Assembly: GCA_026005175.1 (NCBI GenBank) | Contig: BPKO01000002.1 | Span: 342,501-406,500, forward strand | Direction of reading: 5' to 3' | From: Candidatus Tectimicrobiota bacterium | GTDB taxonomy: Bacteria; Tectomicrobia; Entotheonellia; Entotheonellales; Entotheonellaceae | Length of the DNA: 64,000 bases | In this document: positions 48,848 through 59,230 of the stretch, one piece after another | Layout of the letters: every line of letters starts with the position of its first letter | Position numbering within the stretch: position 1 is the first letter of the stretch | Notes under the pieces: model-generated | What the model saw: only the letters and a program-made list of their open reading frames with translations | Databases searched by the model: none | What the model was told of the DNA's origin: nothing | Translations under genes and position numbers: made by a program

Positions 48848-50266
48848 ATGGCAGACCAGGACCTGGCTTTTACCCCGGCTTCTGTGCTGCGCGAGTGGAT
48901 CGCCAGCAAGCGTGTGTCGCCGGTAGAGCTCACCGAGCTTTACTTGCAGCGCATCGAGCGCCTTGATCCGCAGCTTCACGCCTACCTCACCGTCACCCAC
49001 GAGGTGGCCATCAAGCAGGCGCGGGCGGCCGAGGAGGCGGTGATGGCCGGCAAACCCCTTGGGCCGCTGCACGGCGTGCCGCTTTCCATCAAGGACCTGG
49101 AAGTCACCAAGGGCATCCGCACCACGCTGGGGTCGCTGGTGTTCAAAGACACGGTGCCGGAAGTAGACAGCATCGTCGTCGAGCGGGTGCGGCAGGCGGG
49201 GGCGGTGATTCTGGGCAAGACCAACACCCCGGAGTTTGGCCTGCGCGGCACCACGGAGAACCGCCTCGGGGAGGCCTGCCGCAATCCGTGGCAGCCGGCC
49301 TGCACTGCCGGAGGCTCCAGCGGCGGTGCGGCGGCGGCAGTGGCGGCCGGCCTCTGCGCCCTGGCCACGGGCAGCGACGGCGGCGGGTCGATCCGCATTC
49401 CGGCGAGCTTCTGCGGCATTTACGGCCTCAAGCCGACGCAGGGGCGCGTGCCGCGCTACGGTGGGCTGGGGCGCCCGGTGGTGGCGCAGTTTTCGCAGTC
49501 TGGCCCCATGGCGCGCACCGTGCGCGACGCCGCCCTCCTGCTGCAGGTGCTGGCTGGCCCGGATCCCCGTGACGTTAGCTGCCTGCGCCAGCCGCCGCCG
49601 GACTTCCTGGCGGCTCTAGAGGGCGGGGTGCGCGGGCTGCGCCTGGGGTGGAGCCCGGACCTGGGCTACGCCGCCGTTGACCCGGAAGTGGCGCAAGTGG
49701 CCCAGCAGGCAGCGCAGGTCTTTGCCGAGCTGGGCGCGCAGGTAGACGCGGTGGACGTGCGGCTCGAAGAGCCCTTTACGCCGTTCTGGACTATCTTCAG
49801 CACCAACGCCTACGCCAGCTACGGCCACCTGCTGGCCGAAAAGGGCGAGCTGCTCACTTCTTATGCCCGCGACGCCCTGGAGTTTGGCGCGCGCGTCTCG
49901 GGGGCTGACTACGCGCGGGCGCTGCTCGCTGTGGAGCAGCTGCGGGCCCAGTTTGCCACCCTGATGCAGACTTACGATCTGCTCTTGACGCCCACTACCG
50001 CGGTGCCTGCTTTTCCCGTCGAGCAGCCGCCGGCCACCATTGCTGGGCGGCAAGTCAACCCCTTGTGGGGTTACTTGCCGTTTACTTTCCCGGTGAACAT
50101 GGCCGGCCACCCGGCAGCCAGCCTCCCCTGTGGCTTTTCGGCTCGCGGGCTGCCCATCGGCTTGCACCTGATCGGGCGCTGGGGCGACGAGGCGACGGTG
50201 CTGCGGGCCTCGGCGGCCTTCGAGGCCGCCCGTCCCTGGGCTGGCCAGCGGCCGCCGCTCTCTTGA
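48848..50266 (+). CDS. Amidase-signature family hydrolase
   Basis: 472 residues. Catalytic Ser-cis Ser-Lys triad region is complete: VPLSIKDLEV (Lys), CTAGGSSGGAAAAVAAG (cis-Ser) and ATGSDGGGSIRIPASFCGIYGLKPTQG (nucleophile Ser in the DGGGSIR motif). Related to GatA but without gatB/gatC nearby, so a free-standing amidase on a small amide is more likely. ATG 48848 has AAAGGAGAG seven bases upstream; earlier in-frame ATGs at 48830 and 48842 lack that spacing. The structured leader upstream suggests regulated expression. Confidence 0.88.
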   Translation: MADQDLAFTPASVLREWIASKRVSPVELTELYLQRIERLDPQLHAYLTVTHEVAIKQARAAEEAVMAGKPLGPLHGVPLSIKDLEVTKGIRTTLGSLVFKDTVPEVDSIVVERVRQAGAVILGKTNTPEFGLRGTTENRLGEACRNPWQPACTAGGSSGGAAAAVAAGLCALATGSDGGGSIRIPASFCGIYGLKPTQGRVPRYGGLGRPVVAQFSQSGPMARTVRDAALLLQVLAGPDPRDVSCLRQPPPDFLAALEGGVRGLRLGWSPDLGYAAVDPEVAQVAQQAAQVFAELGAQVDAVDVRLEEPFTPFWTIFSTNAYASYGHLLAEKGELLTSYARDALEFGARVSGADYARALLAVEQLRAQFATLMQTYDLLLTPTTAVPAFPVEQPPATIAGRQVNPLWGYLPFTFPVNMAGHPAASLPCGFSARGLPIGLHLIGRWGDEATVLRASAAFEAARPWAGQRPPLS

Positions 50267-50269
50267 GGG

Positions 50270-51064
50270 TCAGGAAAAGGCGGCATTCAAGCGCTCGAGC
50301 TGCGCGGCAGAAAGGCGCCAGCCCGACGCCCCGCAGTTTTCTTCGATGCGCTCGCGGCGGTTGGACTTGGGAATGGCGATGACGTTGGGGTGGGCGATGC
50401 ACCAGTTGAGCGCCACCTGGGCCAGGGTCTTGTTCACTTCGCGGGCGACGGCAGCCAGGACCTGCATGCGCGGCTGGGAGGAAGGCACGGCGAGGCGGCC
50501 GTCATCTAGCGGGGTGTAAGCAATCACGGTGATACCCTGCTGCTGGCAGTAAGGCAGCAGCTCGCGCTCGATGTCGCGGCGGTTGAGATTGTACAGCACC
50601 TGGTTGGACACGATGGGGTGGTGGCGCGCCGCCGCCTGGGCCTGCTGCAGCGCCTGGAGGGAAAAGTTGCTGACCCCCAAAAAGCGCACCTGCCCGCGAT
50701 CCACCAGGGTCTCCATGGCGCGCAGGGTTTCGGCGATAGGCACGCGCGGGTTGGGCCAGTGGATCTGGTAGAGGTCGATCACCGAAGTGCCCAGACGGCG
50801 CAGGCTGGCTTCGGCGGCACGCAGCACGTCATCGTAGCGCAGATGGGCGGCGGAGACTTTGGTGGCCAGGAATACCTGCTCGCGGCAGTCCCGGAGGGCT
50901 TCGCCGACGACTTCCTCGGTGCCGTAGATCTCGGCCGTGTCGATGAGCCGCGCGCCCAGGGCGATGCCGTGGCGCAGTGGCTCGACGCCGCCGCGGTAGC
51001 GCCAGGTCCCCAGGCCGATCTCAGGCACCAAGACGCCGGTGTTGCCAAGCGGTTTGTATTCCAT
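50270..51064 (-). CDS. Aldo/keto reductase
   Basis: 264 residues, TIM barrel. Catalytic tetrad seen as Asp and Tyr in IDTAEIYGTEEVVG, Lys in LATKVS and His in YQIHWPN; NADPH region IPKSNRRERIEENC near the C-terminus. Reduces aldehydes or ketones in the cytoplasm; substrate unknown. ATG 51064. It is convergent with the amidase, with stops three bases apart. Confidence 0.9.
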   Translation of the reverse strand: MEYKPLGNTGVLVPEIGLGTWRYRGGVEPLRHGIALGARLIDTAEIYGTEEVVGEALRDCREQVFLATKVSAAHLRYDDVLRAAEASLRRLGTSVIDLYQIHWPNPRVPIAETLRAMETLVDRGQVRFLGVSNFSLQALQQAQAAARHHPIVSNQVLYNLNRRDIERELLPYCQQQGITVIAYTPLDDGRLAVPSSQPRMQVLAAVAREVNKTLAQVALNWCIAHPNVIAIPKSNRRERIEENCGASGWRLSAAQLERLNAAFS

Positions 51065-51142
51065 GGCCGGTGCTCCTCAGGTTGACGCGTCTGCCTGCCT
51101 GCTCGCTTCCAGCATAGAGCGCTGGCGGTGGCCGTGCAAGCC

Positions 51143-51220
51143 TTGCCGTCGTACGGCTCGCGTGCTATGGTGACCAGGACGGGTTCTCTGCACCTGTGGC
51201 CAAGTGCCTTGACGAGGCAC
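51143..51220 (+). promoter_or_regulatory. Promoter and leader hairpin of the nucleoside transporter gene
   Basis: TTGCCG (51143-51148), 17-base spacer ending TGC, TATGGT (51166-51171). Downstream, GTGCCT (51204-51209) and AGGCAC (51215-51220) form a 6-pair hairpin with loop TGACG, ending 11 bases before the ATG, where it could hinder ribosome binding. Confidence 0.5.
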
Positions 51221-51231
51221 GGTAGATCCCT

Positions 51232-52491
51232 ATGCCCGTTGTGCACAGCGCCTTCGGCTACCTGCTGCTGCTTGCCCTGGCCTGGCTGCTGGGGCGCCGC
51301 TCGCGGCGCCTCCCCTGGAAAACGGTGGTGGTGGCCACCTTGCTGCAGGTGGGGGTGGCTGGCGTGCTGCTGCGCACCGGGCTGCGGCGGGTGCTGTTTG
51401 AGCTTATTGGCACCCTGACCGAGGTGCTACAGACCACTGCCTTGCAGGCCAACCGCTCGCTGCTCTTTGTCGGCGTCAGCAACCGCCGCTTCACCGAGAC
51501 CTACGGGCCGATGATTGCCCTTGAGATTATGGCCATTCTCGTCTTTGTGGCGGCGGTGGCGCGGCTCCTCTACCACTATGGCGTGCTGCCCTGGCTCATT
51601 GCCCGCTTAAGCCGCGCCATGCAGGCGCTGCTGGGCATCAGCGCTGCCGAGAGCGTGGCGGTGGCCGCCAACATTTTCCTGGGCATGACCGAGGCGCCGC
51701 TGCTGGTGCGGCCGTACGTGGCGCGCATGACCGAAAGCGAGCTCTTCTGCCTGATGACTGCCGGGCTGGCCACCATTGCTGGCACGGTGATGGTGCTTTA
51801 TGCCAGCATGCTGCAGCAAGCCCATCCCGACATTGCCGGCCACCTTTTTACTGCCTCGCTCATCAGTGCCCCGGCGGCTATTGCCGTGGCCAAGCTCATG
51901 GTTCCCGAGACCGGGGTGCCGGAGACCGCTGGCAAGCGGGTGACGCTGTGGCGCGAAGACACCGTCAACGGCATCGATGCGGTGACGCGCGGGGCGGCCG
52001 AGGGCATGCAGCTGGTCATCAACATCATTGCCATGCTCATTGCCTTCATCGGGCTGGTGGCGCTGTGTAACTGGGGCATCGGCGCGCTGGACCGCTGGGT
52101 CAACGGGGCGCAGGCCGGCAGCTGGAGCCTGCAGGCCGCCGCCGGCTGGGTCTTTCGCCCCCTGGTGTGGCTGATGGGCATTCCCTGGTCGGAGACGGCA
52201 CCCGTGGCCAAGCTCATGGGGCTCAAGACGATCCTCAACGAGTTTGTGGCTTACGTCGAGCTTTCGGCCCTCATGCGCGGCCCGCATCCGCTCAGCGAGC
52301 GCCACTTCCTCATCACCACCTACGCCTTGTGCGGCTTTGCCAACTTCGGCTCGGTGGCCATTTTGCTTGGCGGCGTCGGCGGCATCGCGCCGAGCCGGCG
52401 GCAGGACCTTGCCCGCCTGGGCCTTCTCTCCCTCATTGGGGGCACCCTGGCCACCCTGCTCACCGGCGCCGTGGCCGGCCTCTACGTCTGA
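51232..52491 (+). CDS. nupC: Concentrative nucleoside transporter (NupC/CNT family)
   Basis: 419 residues. CNT signatures: an N-terminal helix pair, the gate/core segment ETYGPMIALEIMAILVFV, GISAAESVAVAANIFLGMTEAPLLVRPY, TAGLATIAGTVMVLYASML, and the C-terminal core ILNEFVAYVEL and ALCGFANFGSVAILLGGVGG. It would import nucleosides with Na+ or H+. ATG 51232 has only a weak ribosome site, and a hairpin sits just before it, hinting at translational control. Confidence 0.92.
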   Translation: MPVVHSAFGYLLLLALAWLLGRRSRRLPWKTVVVATLLQVGVAGVLLRTGLRRVLFELIGTLTEVLQTTALQANRSLLFVGVSNRRFTETYGPMIALEIMAILVFVAAVARLLYHYGVLPWLIARLSRAMQALLGISAAESVAVAANIFLGMTEAPLLVRPYVARMTESELFCLMTAGLATIAGTVMVLYASMLQQAHPDIAGHLFTASLISAPAAIAVAKLMVPETGVPETAGKRVTLWREDTVNGIDAVTRGAAEGMQLVINIIAMLIAFIGLVALCNWGIGALDRWVNGAQAGSWSLQAAAGWVFRPLVWLMGIPWSETAPVAKLMGLKTILNEFVAYVELSALMRGPHPLSERHFLITTYALCGFANFGSVAILLGGVGGIAPSRRQDLARLGLLSLIGGTLATLLTGAVAGLYV

Positions 52492-52517
52492 GCATTGCGG
52501 CTTTACAAGATAAAGTC

Positions 52518-52533
52518 TGGCCGCACTCCTGCC
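52518..52533 (+). promoter_or_regulatory. Possible sigma54 promoter upstream of the PilZ gene
   Basis: TGGCCGCACTCCTGCC has GG and GC with ten bases between them, as in the -24/-12 elements of sigma54 promoters, 35 bases ahead of the ATG. The match to the consensus is partial, so this is tentative. Confidence 0.3.
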
Positions 52534-52567
52534 GATAGAAGGGAAGAACCCTAAGGGAGTGCGGACC

Positions 52568-53068
52568 ATGGCGCAGGTGCAGGAAAAAGGCGGCCCTGTC
52601 ACCACTAGAGCCTTCGTCAACGAGCGACACGAGGCCACCATTGTCTGTCCGGAGTGCGGGCGCTGGAAAACCATCGATACCACGCCGTTTGCCGCCCTGG
52701 CGCGGCCGCTGCGGGTCAAGTGCGGCTGTGCGTTGACGTTCTATGTGATCCTGGAGCGGCGCCGCTTCTATCGCAAAAAGACCGACTTGCCCGGCACCTA
52801 TGTCAAAATCGGGGTGCCCGAGGCTACCCCGGAGCCCATGCGGGTGGAGAACCTCTCTTTGGGGGGGGTGGGGTTTCGCACCCGCTACCGGCACGATCTC
52901 AAGGTAAACGACGTGCTGGAAGTGCGCTTTGTGCTCGATACCGCCCGCCGTCCTGAAATCGTGCGCACGGTGATCGTTCGCAATGTGGACGATCGCTACA
53001 TCGGGGCAGAGTTCCGCGAGCCGGATCCTTACGATGAAGAACTCGGCGGTTACCTTGCGCCTGACTGA
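52568..53068 (+). CDS. PilZ-domain protein with N-terminal zinc-ribbon-like segment
   Basis: 166 residues. Residues about 30-60 carry CPECGRW and KCGCAL, four cysteines suggesting a small zinc site. The PilZ domain follows with RRRFYRKKTD (the R-x3-R c-di-GMP switch) and ENLSLGGVGF (the [DN]xSxxG motif), then ARRPEIVRTVIVRN and YIGAEF. The key residues are intact, so c-di-GMP binding is likely. It is followed by a class III cyclase gene 155 bases downstream. ATG 52568 follows AGGGAG. Confidence 0.85.
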   Translation: MAQVQEKGGPVTTRAFVNERHEATIVCPECGRWKTIDTTPFAALARPLRVKCGCALTFYVILERRRFYRKKTDLPGTYVKIGVPEATPEPMRVENLSLGGVGFRTRYRHDLKVNDVLEVRFVLDTARRPEIVRTVIVRNVDDRYIGAEFREPDPYDEELGGYLAPD

Positions 53069-53223
53069 GGCGCCGCGGCTTCGCCCTGGCAGCTGCCACT
53101 TCCGGCGTGGCGGTGCCGGTGCCGGTGCCTGAGGGGCAGACGGTTGTCTCTCTCCACAGGGTCCCCATACCGGATGGCTGCCTGCTCTGCCCGGTAGGGC
53201 AGGCATGAAGAGGACTGCCCTTC

Positions 53224-56134
53224 ATGGCCGAGGTCGAGCACCTGGAGGCCCTGCTGCGGCAAGGGCGTCGCGAGGAAGCCCTCGCTGCGGCACGCCAGCA
53301 TCTGGCTACGGCTGCGGCGGCTGAGAAGGCAGCCCTCTGTTACTTTCTGGGCGCCTGCTTGCTTGCGCAACAAGACGAAGCCGCCTGGGCGGAGGGGGAA
53401 GCGTACCTGGAGCAGGCCAAGGCGCTCTACCTCCAGCTGGGCCAGACGGAGCAGGCGGCACTGGCCTTGGCCGAGCAGGCGCGGCGCGCCCTCCACAGCG
53501 GCAGCGCTGCGGCCCTGCAAGCGGCGCTCAAAACCCTGGACCTGGCGCAGGCGCTTCAGGGCGAAGCGACGGGGAAGGCCGCTGCCCGCATTGCCCACTA
53601 CCGCGCCGTAAGCTATGACCAGCTAGGAGACAAGGCGCGGGCCTTTGAGTACTTCATGCGCGCTTACGAGCTGGCCCAGGATGAAGCCGAGGCCGCCCGT
53701 ATCCTCGACGATCTTGGTCTCTATTACGCCTCCATCGGCAAAAGGCGCCTGGCCCGCTCCTGCCTGCGACAGGCCATGGCCAAAAAGGTGGCGGTGGGCG
53801 ACCAGCAGGGACAAGCCCGCACCGCGGGGCGACTTGGCCGGCTGCTCCTTGAGGCCGGGGACATGGCCGCAGCGGTGACTGCCCTCGAGCAGGCCCTCGA
53901 GCTCGCCGAGGCGGTGGATGACGCCTACGAGCTGGCATGGGACTACTGCAGCCTGGCCCGCGCTTATATGGGCATGCAGGCCTACGCCCGTGCCGCCGCG
54001 TGTCTTGAGCGTGGTCTTGCGCTGGCCACCCGCCACGGCTTTGCCACGCATATCGCAGCAGCACACATCGGCCGTGCCGAGCTCTTGCTGTGTCAGGGAG
54101 ACGCCACGGCGGCCCTTGCCGTGCTACGGCAGCACGCCATTCCCGAACTCCGTGCCCGGCAACAGCCGCGGGAACTCGCCGCCGCCTACCACCTCGAAGG
54201 GCGCATTCTGGCGCGTCTAGGCCAGCACCACGAGGCCGTGTCGGCGCTGCGTGAAGCCATCCTCCTCTACCACCAGCACCTGTGCCCTTGTGAGCAGGCC
54301 ACGGTGACTCTGACCCTGGCGCGGCTTTACATCGCCATGCGCTGCCCCGAGGAAGCCAAGGCCGCAGTGCGCGCCGTCGTCGAGATGGCCGAGACGCTGG
54401 GCCATACCCAGCTGGTGCGGGAAGCCGATGAGCTGCTTGAGCAACTCGATCCCAAAGAAGCCGTGCAGCGCGCCTTTCGCCGCCTGACCGGCCAGGAGGC
54501 AGGCGGGCAGACCTTTCTCCTGGGCGGGCAGCGCGAAGAGCTCACCGTGCTGGCTTCGGACATCGTCGGCTTTACCGCTTACGCCATGCTGCAGGACCTG
54601 CAGGCGGTAACGCAGACCCTCAACGACTACTTTGCCCTCATGACCGAGGTCATCCGGCGCCACCACGGCTACGTCGACAAGTACGCCGGGGACGGCTTAC
54701 TGGCCATCTTCCGCCCTTTGCCCGGCGCCGCCCACCACGCCCACCGTGCCGTGCAGGCGGCCATGGCCATGCTCGACCGGCTGCACGACCTCAACCGCGA
54801 GCGGGCCATCCTTGGCCAGGAAGCGCTGCGCATTCGCATCGGCATCAGCTCCGGCGAAGCCATCCTCGGCAACATCGGCTGCTACGGCAAGATGGACTAC
54901 ACCGCGGTGGGGCCGCCGGTGATCCTCGCTTCGCGCCTGGAGGAATATGCGGCCGCCAATACCATCTGCATCAGCGAGGAGACGCACGCCCTGCTGGGCG
55001 GCCACTTCCACGTGGTGCCGCTGCCTTCCTTTACCCCCAAGGGCTTTCCCACGCCGCAGCGCGTCTGGCAGGTGCTGGGCAACCGCCCGCTGCTCAAGTA
55101 CCCGGTTGCCTTCATGCCGCGGGACGCCGCGGCGTCCCTGCCGCCGGGGGCGATCGCCCTCAAAGTGCCGCTGCCGGCGCTTGAGGGGGCACCGGTGCTG
55201 ACCTTTGCGGCACGAGAGGCGACTGCCTCGGTGGCGGCGCAGGTCTATGCCAATCCTGACCGCATTCGACACTACGCCGAAAGCGCCGGCAAGCAGGTTC
55301 ACTTGCTCATGCCGCAGCAGCCCGACTTTGACACGGTGGTTGCCGCTTACCTGGTACAGGAGATCCTCGAAGCCGGCACCCTGCCGCGGGGTGCCAAGGC
55401 CCTGGTCGACTACGCCGGGCACGTGCTCGCCGATACCCTCCCGCCGCCTGCCGCCTGGTGGAACACTCCCTATGGCGTGGTGCTGGGCATCTGGGGGCGC
55501 AACGCCCGCTACTGTGCCGAGCATGGCCTGGGACCAGAGCAGCAGGATCTGTACAGCCTCCAGCGCCTCTTTTACTTCCTCCAGTATCTCCTTGGCCGCC
55601 TGGTTGCCGGCGTCGACCTCTTGCGTCCCGAGGCCAACCCGCCCCTGTTTGCCGACGGATTCCCGTTCCGCCCGCCGTTTGAGCGCGAGCGGGCGTTTGT
55701 CAAGCGCGACTACGAGGCTTATCAGCATGATCTGACGTACGCCACCGTGTTTAACTTGCCACCGGCCACGGGGCCTTCTGCCACGGCAGTGGCGGTCGAA
55801 GCCCCCACCAGCACCCTGTTTGCTTTCTGGGGCCCACCACGACACCGGCCGCACGGAGAGCGGGTTTGCCCTGGTGCTTGTCTATACGGCAGGCCACTGC
55901 TGCCTGACCGTACGGCTGCCGCTGCGCCCAAGGCTTGCCGCCTTGTGCCAGGCCCTGGCGCAGGCCGAGCAGTCCCGATGGTGCCAGGCGGGCCTGGAGC
56001 CGCCGGCTGGCCCCCTCTGGCAAATACAAGCGCAGCCCGGGGTGGCCAGTCTGGAGCCCGCAGCCGGCAGCACCCGTCTCTCCCGAGAGGAACTCATCGC
56101 GGTGCTGCGCGATCCCGCCTCCTGGGAAGCCTAA
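53224..56134 (+). CDS. TPR-class III nucleotide cyclase with DHH-like C-terminal region (one frameshift)
   Basis: 969 residues after removing one base in GGGGCCC (55829-55835). TPR-like helical repeats fill residues 1-400. A class III cyclase domain lies at about 430-610: TVLASDIVGFTAYA (first Asp), YAGDGLLAIF (second Asp), RIGISSGEAILGNIG and YTAVGPPVILASRLE. After it come about 320 residues not typical of cyclases. At about residue 697 is QQPDFDTVVAAYLVQEILEAG, like the first metal motif of DHH phosphoesterases, then LVDYAGHVLADTL; the rest is unrecognised. This could be a cyclase joined to a phosphoesterase-like or sensing module. ATG 53224; only a weak ribosome site. Confidence 0.8.
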
Positions 56135-56203
56135 CCTTGCCGGCGGGCAGCCGTCTTGTAGGCATCGCGCAGCAAGCGTGCTAAGATCCGCAAGCGCTTT
56201 GTG

Positions 56204-56236
56204 GCCTTGCGTGCAGGAAAAAAGTGCACGCGAGGC
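56204..56236 (+). promoter_or_regulatory. Long inverted repeat upstream of the second MFS gene
   Basis: Arms GCCTTGCGTGCA (56204-56215) and TGCACGCGAGGC (56225-56236) pair over 12 positions (one T-G) around GGAAAAAAG. It lies 56 bases before the GTG start. No T-run follows on either strand, so a repressor site or leader hairpin is more likely than a terminator. Confidence 0.5.
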
Positions 56237-56292
56237 GGCGTCCGACCCGGTCGCCTCACCTGGCGTGGCGGCCACAGCTTGCGGAGGAAGCC

Positions 56293-57549
56293 GTGCGGCC
56301 ACCGCTACCCACAGCCGGCGTCTCTTTCCCGCACCTGGTGGGGCGGGTCTTTGTCCCCTTTGCCTGCGGCTACTTTCTGTCATACCTCTTCCGTACCGTC
56401 AACGCGGTAATTGCCGCCGATTTGGTGCAGGCCGTAGGCCTCACGGCCGCCCAGCTAGGGCTGCTGACGAGCGTGTACTTTCTTACCTTTGCTGCCTGTC
56501 AGCTGCCCCTGGGCGTGCTGCTCGACCGCTACGGCCCGCGGCGGGTGGAGGCGGCACTGCTGCTGGTGGCGGCGCTGGGGGCCCTGCTGTTTGGACTGGG
56601 CACACGTCCCGAAACGCTCGTCCTGGGTCGCGCCCTCATTGGCATCGGCGTTTCAGGGTGTTTAATGGCGGCCTTCAAGGCCTTTGTCCTGTGGTTTCCG
56701 GCGCCCCAGCTGCCGCTGGTCAACGGCTGTATCATGGCCTGCGGGGGACTAGGGGCCCTCATGGCCACGGCGCCGGTAGAGGCGCTGCTGCATCTCACGA
56801 GCTGGCGCGGTCTTTTCCTGGGGCTGGCCGGGGTGACCCTGGCGGTGGCCGGACTTCTTTTTGCTGCGGTGCCGGAGCACCCTGCAGGGCGTACCACCTC
56901 CGGCTTGGCTGCCGAAGTCCGCGGCGTGATCACCGTGTTTCGCAGTCACTTTTTCTGGCGCCTGGCGCCGATCACCACTCTGGCCAATGCCGCCCTCTTC
57001 AGCCTCCAGGGCCTGTGGGCTGGCCCCTGGCTGCGCGACGTGGCCGGCTTGGAGCGCCAGGCAGTGGCCACCCATCTCTTTGTCATCGCCGCGGCCCTGC
57101 TCTGCGGATACTTGGCCCTGGGCGCCCTGGCCAGTCGCTTGCAGCGGCGTGGCCTTCCTCAAGGCCTGGTGGTCGGCGGCGGCCTGCTGGTTTTTCTGGT
57201 CGTCCAGGGGCTGCTCGCTTACGGTGTCACTGCTGCCACCGCGGTGCTGTGGGGAATTTTTGGTTTCTGCGGTGCGGCGGCCATTTTGCCCTACGCGCTG
57301 GTTTCGCAGCACTTCCCCGCCGCGCTGGCCGGACGGGCCAACACGGCCCTCAACGTGCTGGTCTTTGTCGCCGCCTTTCTCTGCCAGTACGGCATGGGAG
57401 CCATGATCGCCTTGTGGCCGCCGGCGGCTGGCGGGGGCTACGTGCTGGCGGCGTACCGCGCCAGTTTTGGCGCGCTCTTGGGACTCCAGGCCCTGGCATA
57501 CTTGTGGATGGTGTGGCCAAGACACGATGGGACGAGGAGGACAAGATGA
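56293..57549 (+). CDS. MFS transporter
   Basis: 418 residues, 12 membrane segments. PFACGYFLSYLFRTVNAVIA starts helix 1; LPLGVLLDRYGPRRVEA is the loop 2-3 signature; GRALIGIGVSGCLMAAFKAF follows. This resembles the NarK/ProP-like or GlpT-like sugar-acid and organic-acid carriers, but I cannot name the cargo. GTG 56293 is preferred because GGAGGAAG lies just upstream and the codons before it do not look coding. Its TGA overlaps the ATG of the DUF423 gene. A long inverted repeat upstream may bind a regulator. Confidence 0.85.
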   Translation: MRPPLPTAGVSFPHLVGRVFVPFACGYFLSYLFRTVNAVIAADLVQAVGLTAAQLGLLTSVYFLTFAACQLPLGVLLDRYGPRRVEAALLLVAALGALLFGLGTRPETLVLGRALIGIGVSGCLMAAFKAFVLWFPAPQLPLVNGCIMACGGLGALMATAPVEALLHLTSWRGLFLGLAGVTLAVAGLLFAAVPEHPAGRTTSGLAAEVRGVITVFRSHFFWRLAPITTLANAALFSLQGLWAGPWLRDVAGLERQAVATHLFVIAAALLCGYLALGALASRLQRRGLPQGLVVGGGLLVFLVVQGLLAYGVTAATAVLWGIFGFCGAAAILPYALVSQHFPAALAGRANTALNVLVFVAAFLCQYGMGAMIALWPPAAGGGYVLAAYRASFGALLGLQALAYLWMVWPRHDGTRRTR

Positions 57550-57909
57550 GCACGACGGCATGCCTGCGCCTGGCAGCGATTTGTGGCTTTGCCGCCGTGG
57601 CCCTGGGGGCCTTCGGGGCTCACGGCCTGCGCCCGCTGCTGGCGGCCCATCACACCGAGGCGCTGTGGGACAAGGCGGTGCTCTACCACTTCGTACACAG
57701 CCTGGCCTTGCTGGCGCTGGCGCTGCGCGAGCCGGTGCCGACAGGGGCGGTGGTGAGCTTCTTGCTGGGCATCGTGCTGTTTAGCGGCAGCCTCTACGTG
57801 CTTGCTGTTACCAACCTGCGCTGGCTGGGTGCCATCACACCCTTAGGGGGGACCAGCTTCCTGGTGGGCTGGGGCCTGGGCAGCACTGAGCGCCGGGAGC
57901 GGGCGGTAA
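57546..57909 (+). CDS. DUF423 (YgdD-like) small membrane protein (one frameshift)
   Basis: 120 residues after removing one base in GGGGCC (57871-57876), which gives the usual ending GTSFLVGWAWAAL and TAA at 57907. Four membrane helices; AALGAFGAHGL-like segment (LGAFGAHGLRPLLAAHH) and KAVLYHFVHSLALLAL are the family hallmarks, as is GAITPLGGTSFL. Function unknown. Its ATG overlaps the MFS stop (ATGA). Confidence 0.82.
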
Positions 57910-57923
57910 GCCACGCGGCAGGC

Positions 57924-57952
57924 TTGACAGCGGGGGGAAAGGCTTCTATCGT
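57924..57952 (+). promoter_or_regulatory. Promoter of the acyl-CoA dehydrogenase gene
   Basis: TTGACA (57924-57929), 17-base spacer, TATCGT (57947-57952), 48 bases before the ATG. Confidence 0.6.
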
Positions 57953-58000
57953 CGAGAGGCCAGGTGGGAAGCAGCGACGTTCACGAGTGAGGAGAGCGCC

Positions 58001-59215
<1,215 letters not shown>

Positions 59216-59230
59216 CGGGGGAGGCAGGGG

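Noticed and set aside
53188-53210. Possible c-di-GMP riboswitch before the cyclase gene
   Set aside because: Only a short hairpin (TGCCC, GGTA, GGGCA) is present; no GEMM consensus or tetraloop-receptor pattern.
56204-56236. Rho-independent terminator of the upstream cyclase gene
   Set aside because: No T-run follows the stem on either strand.
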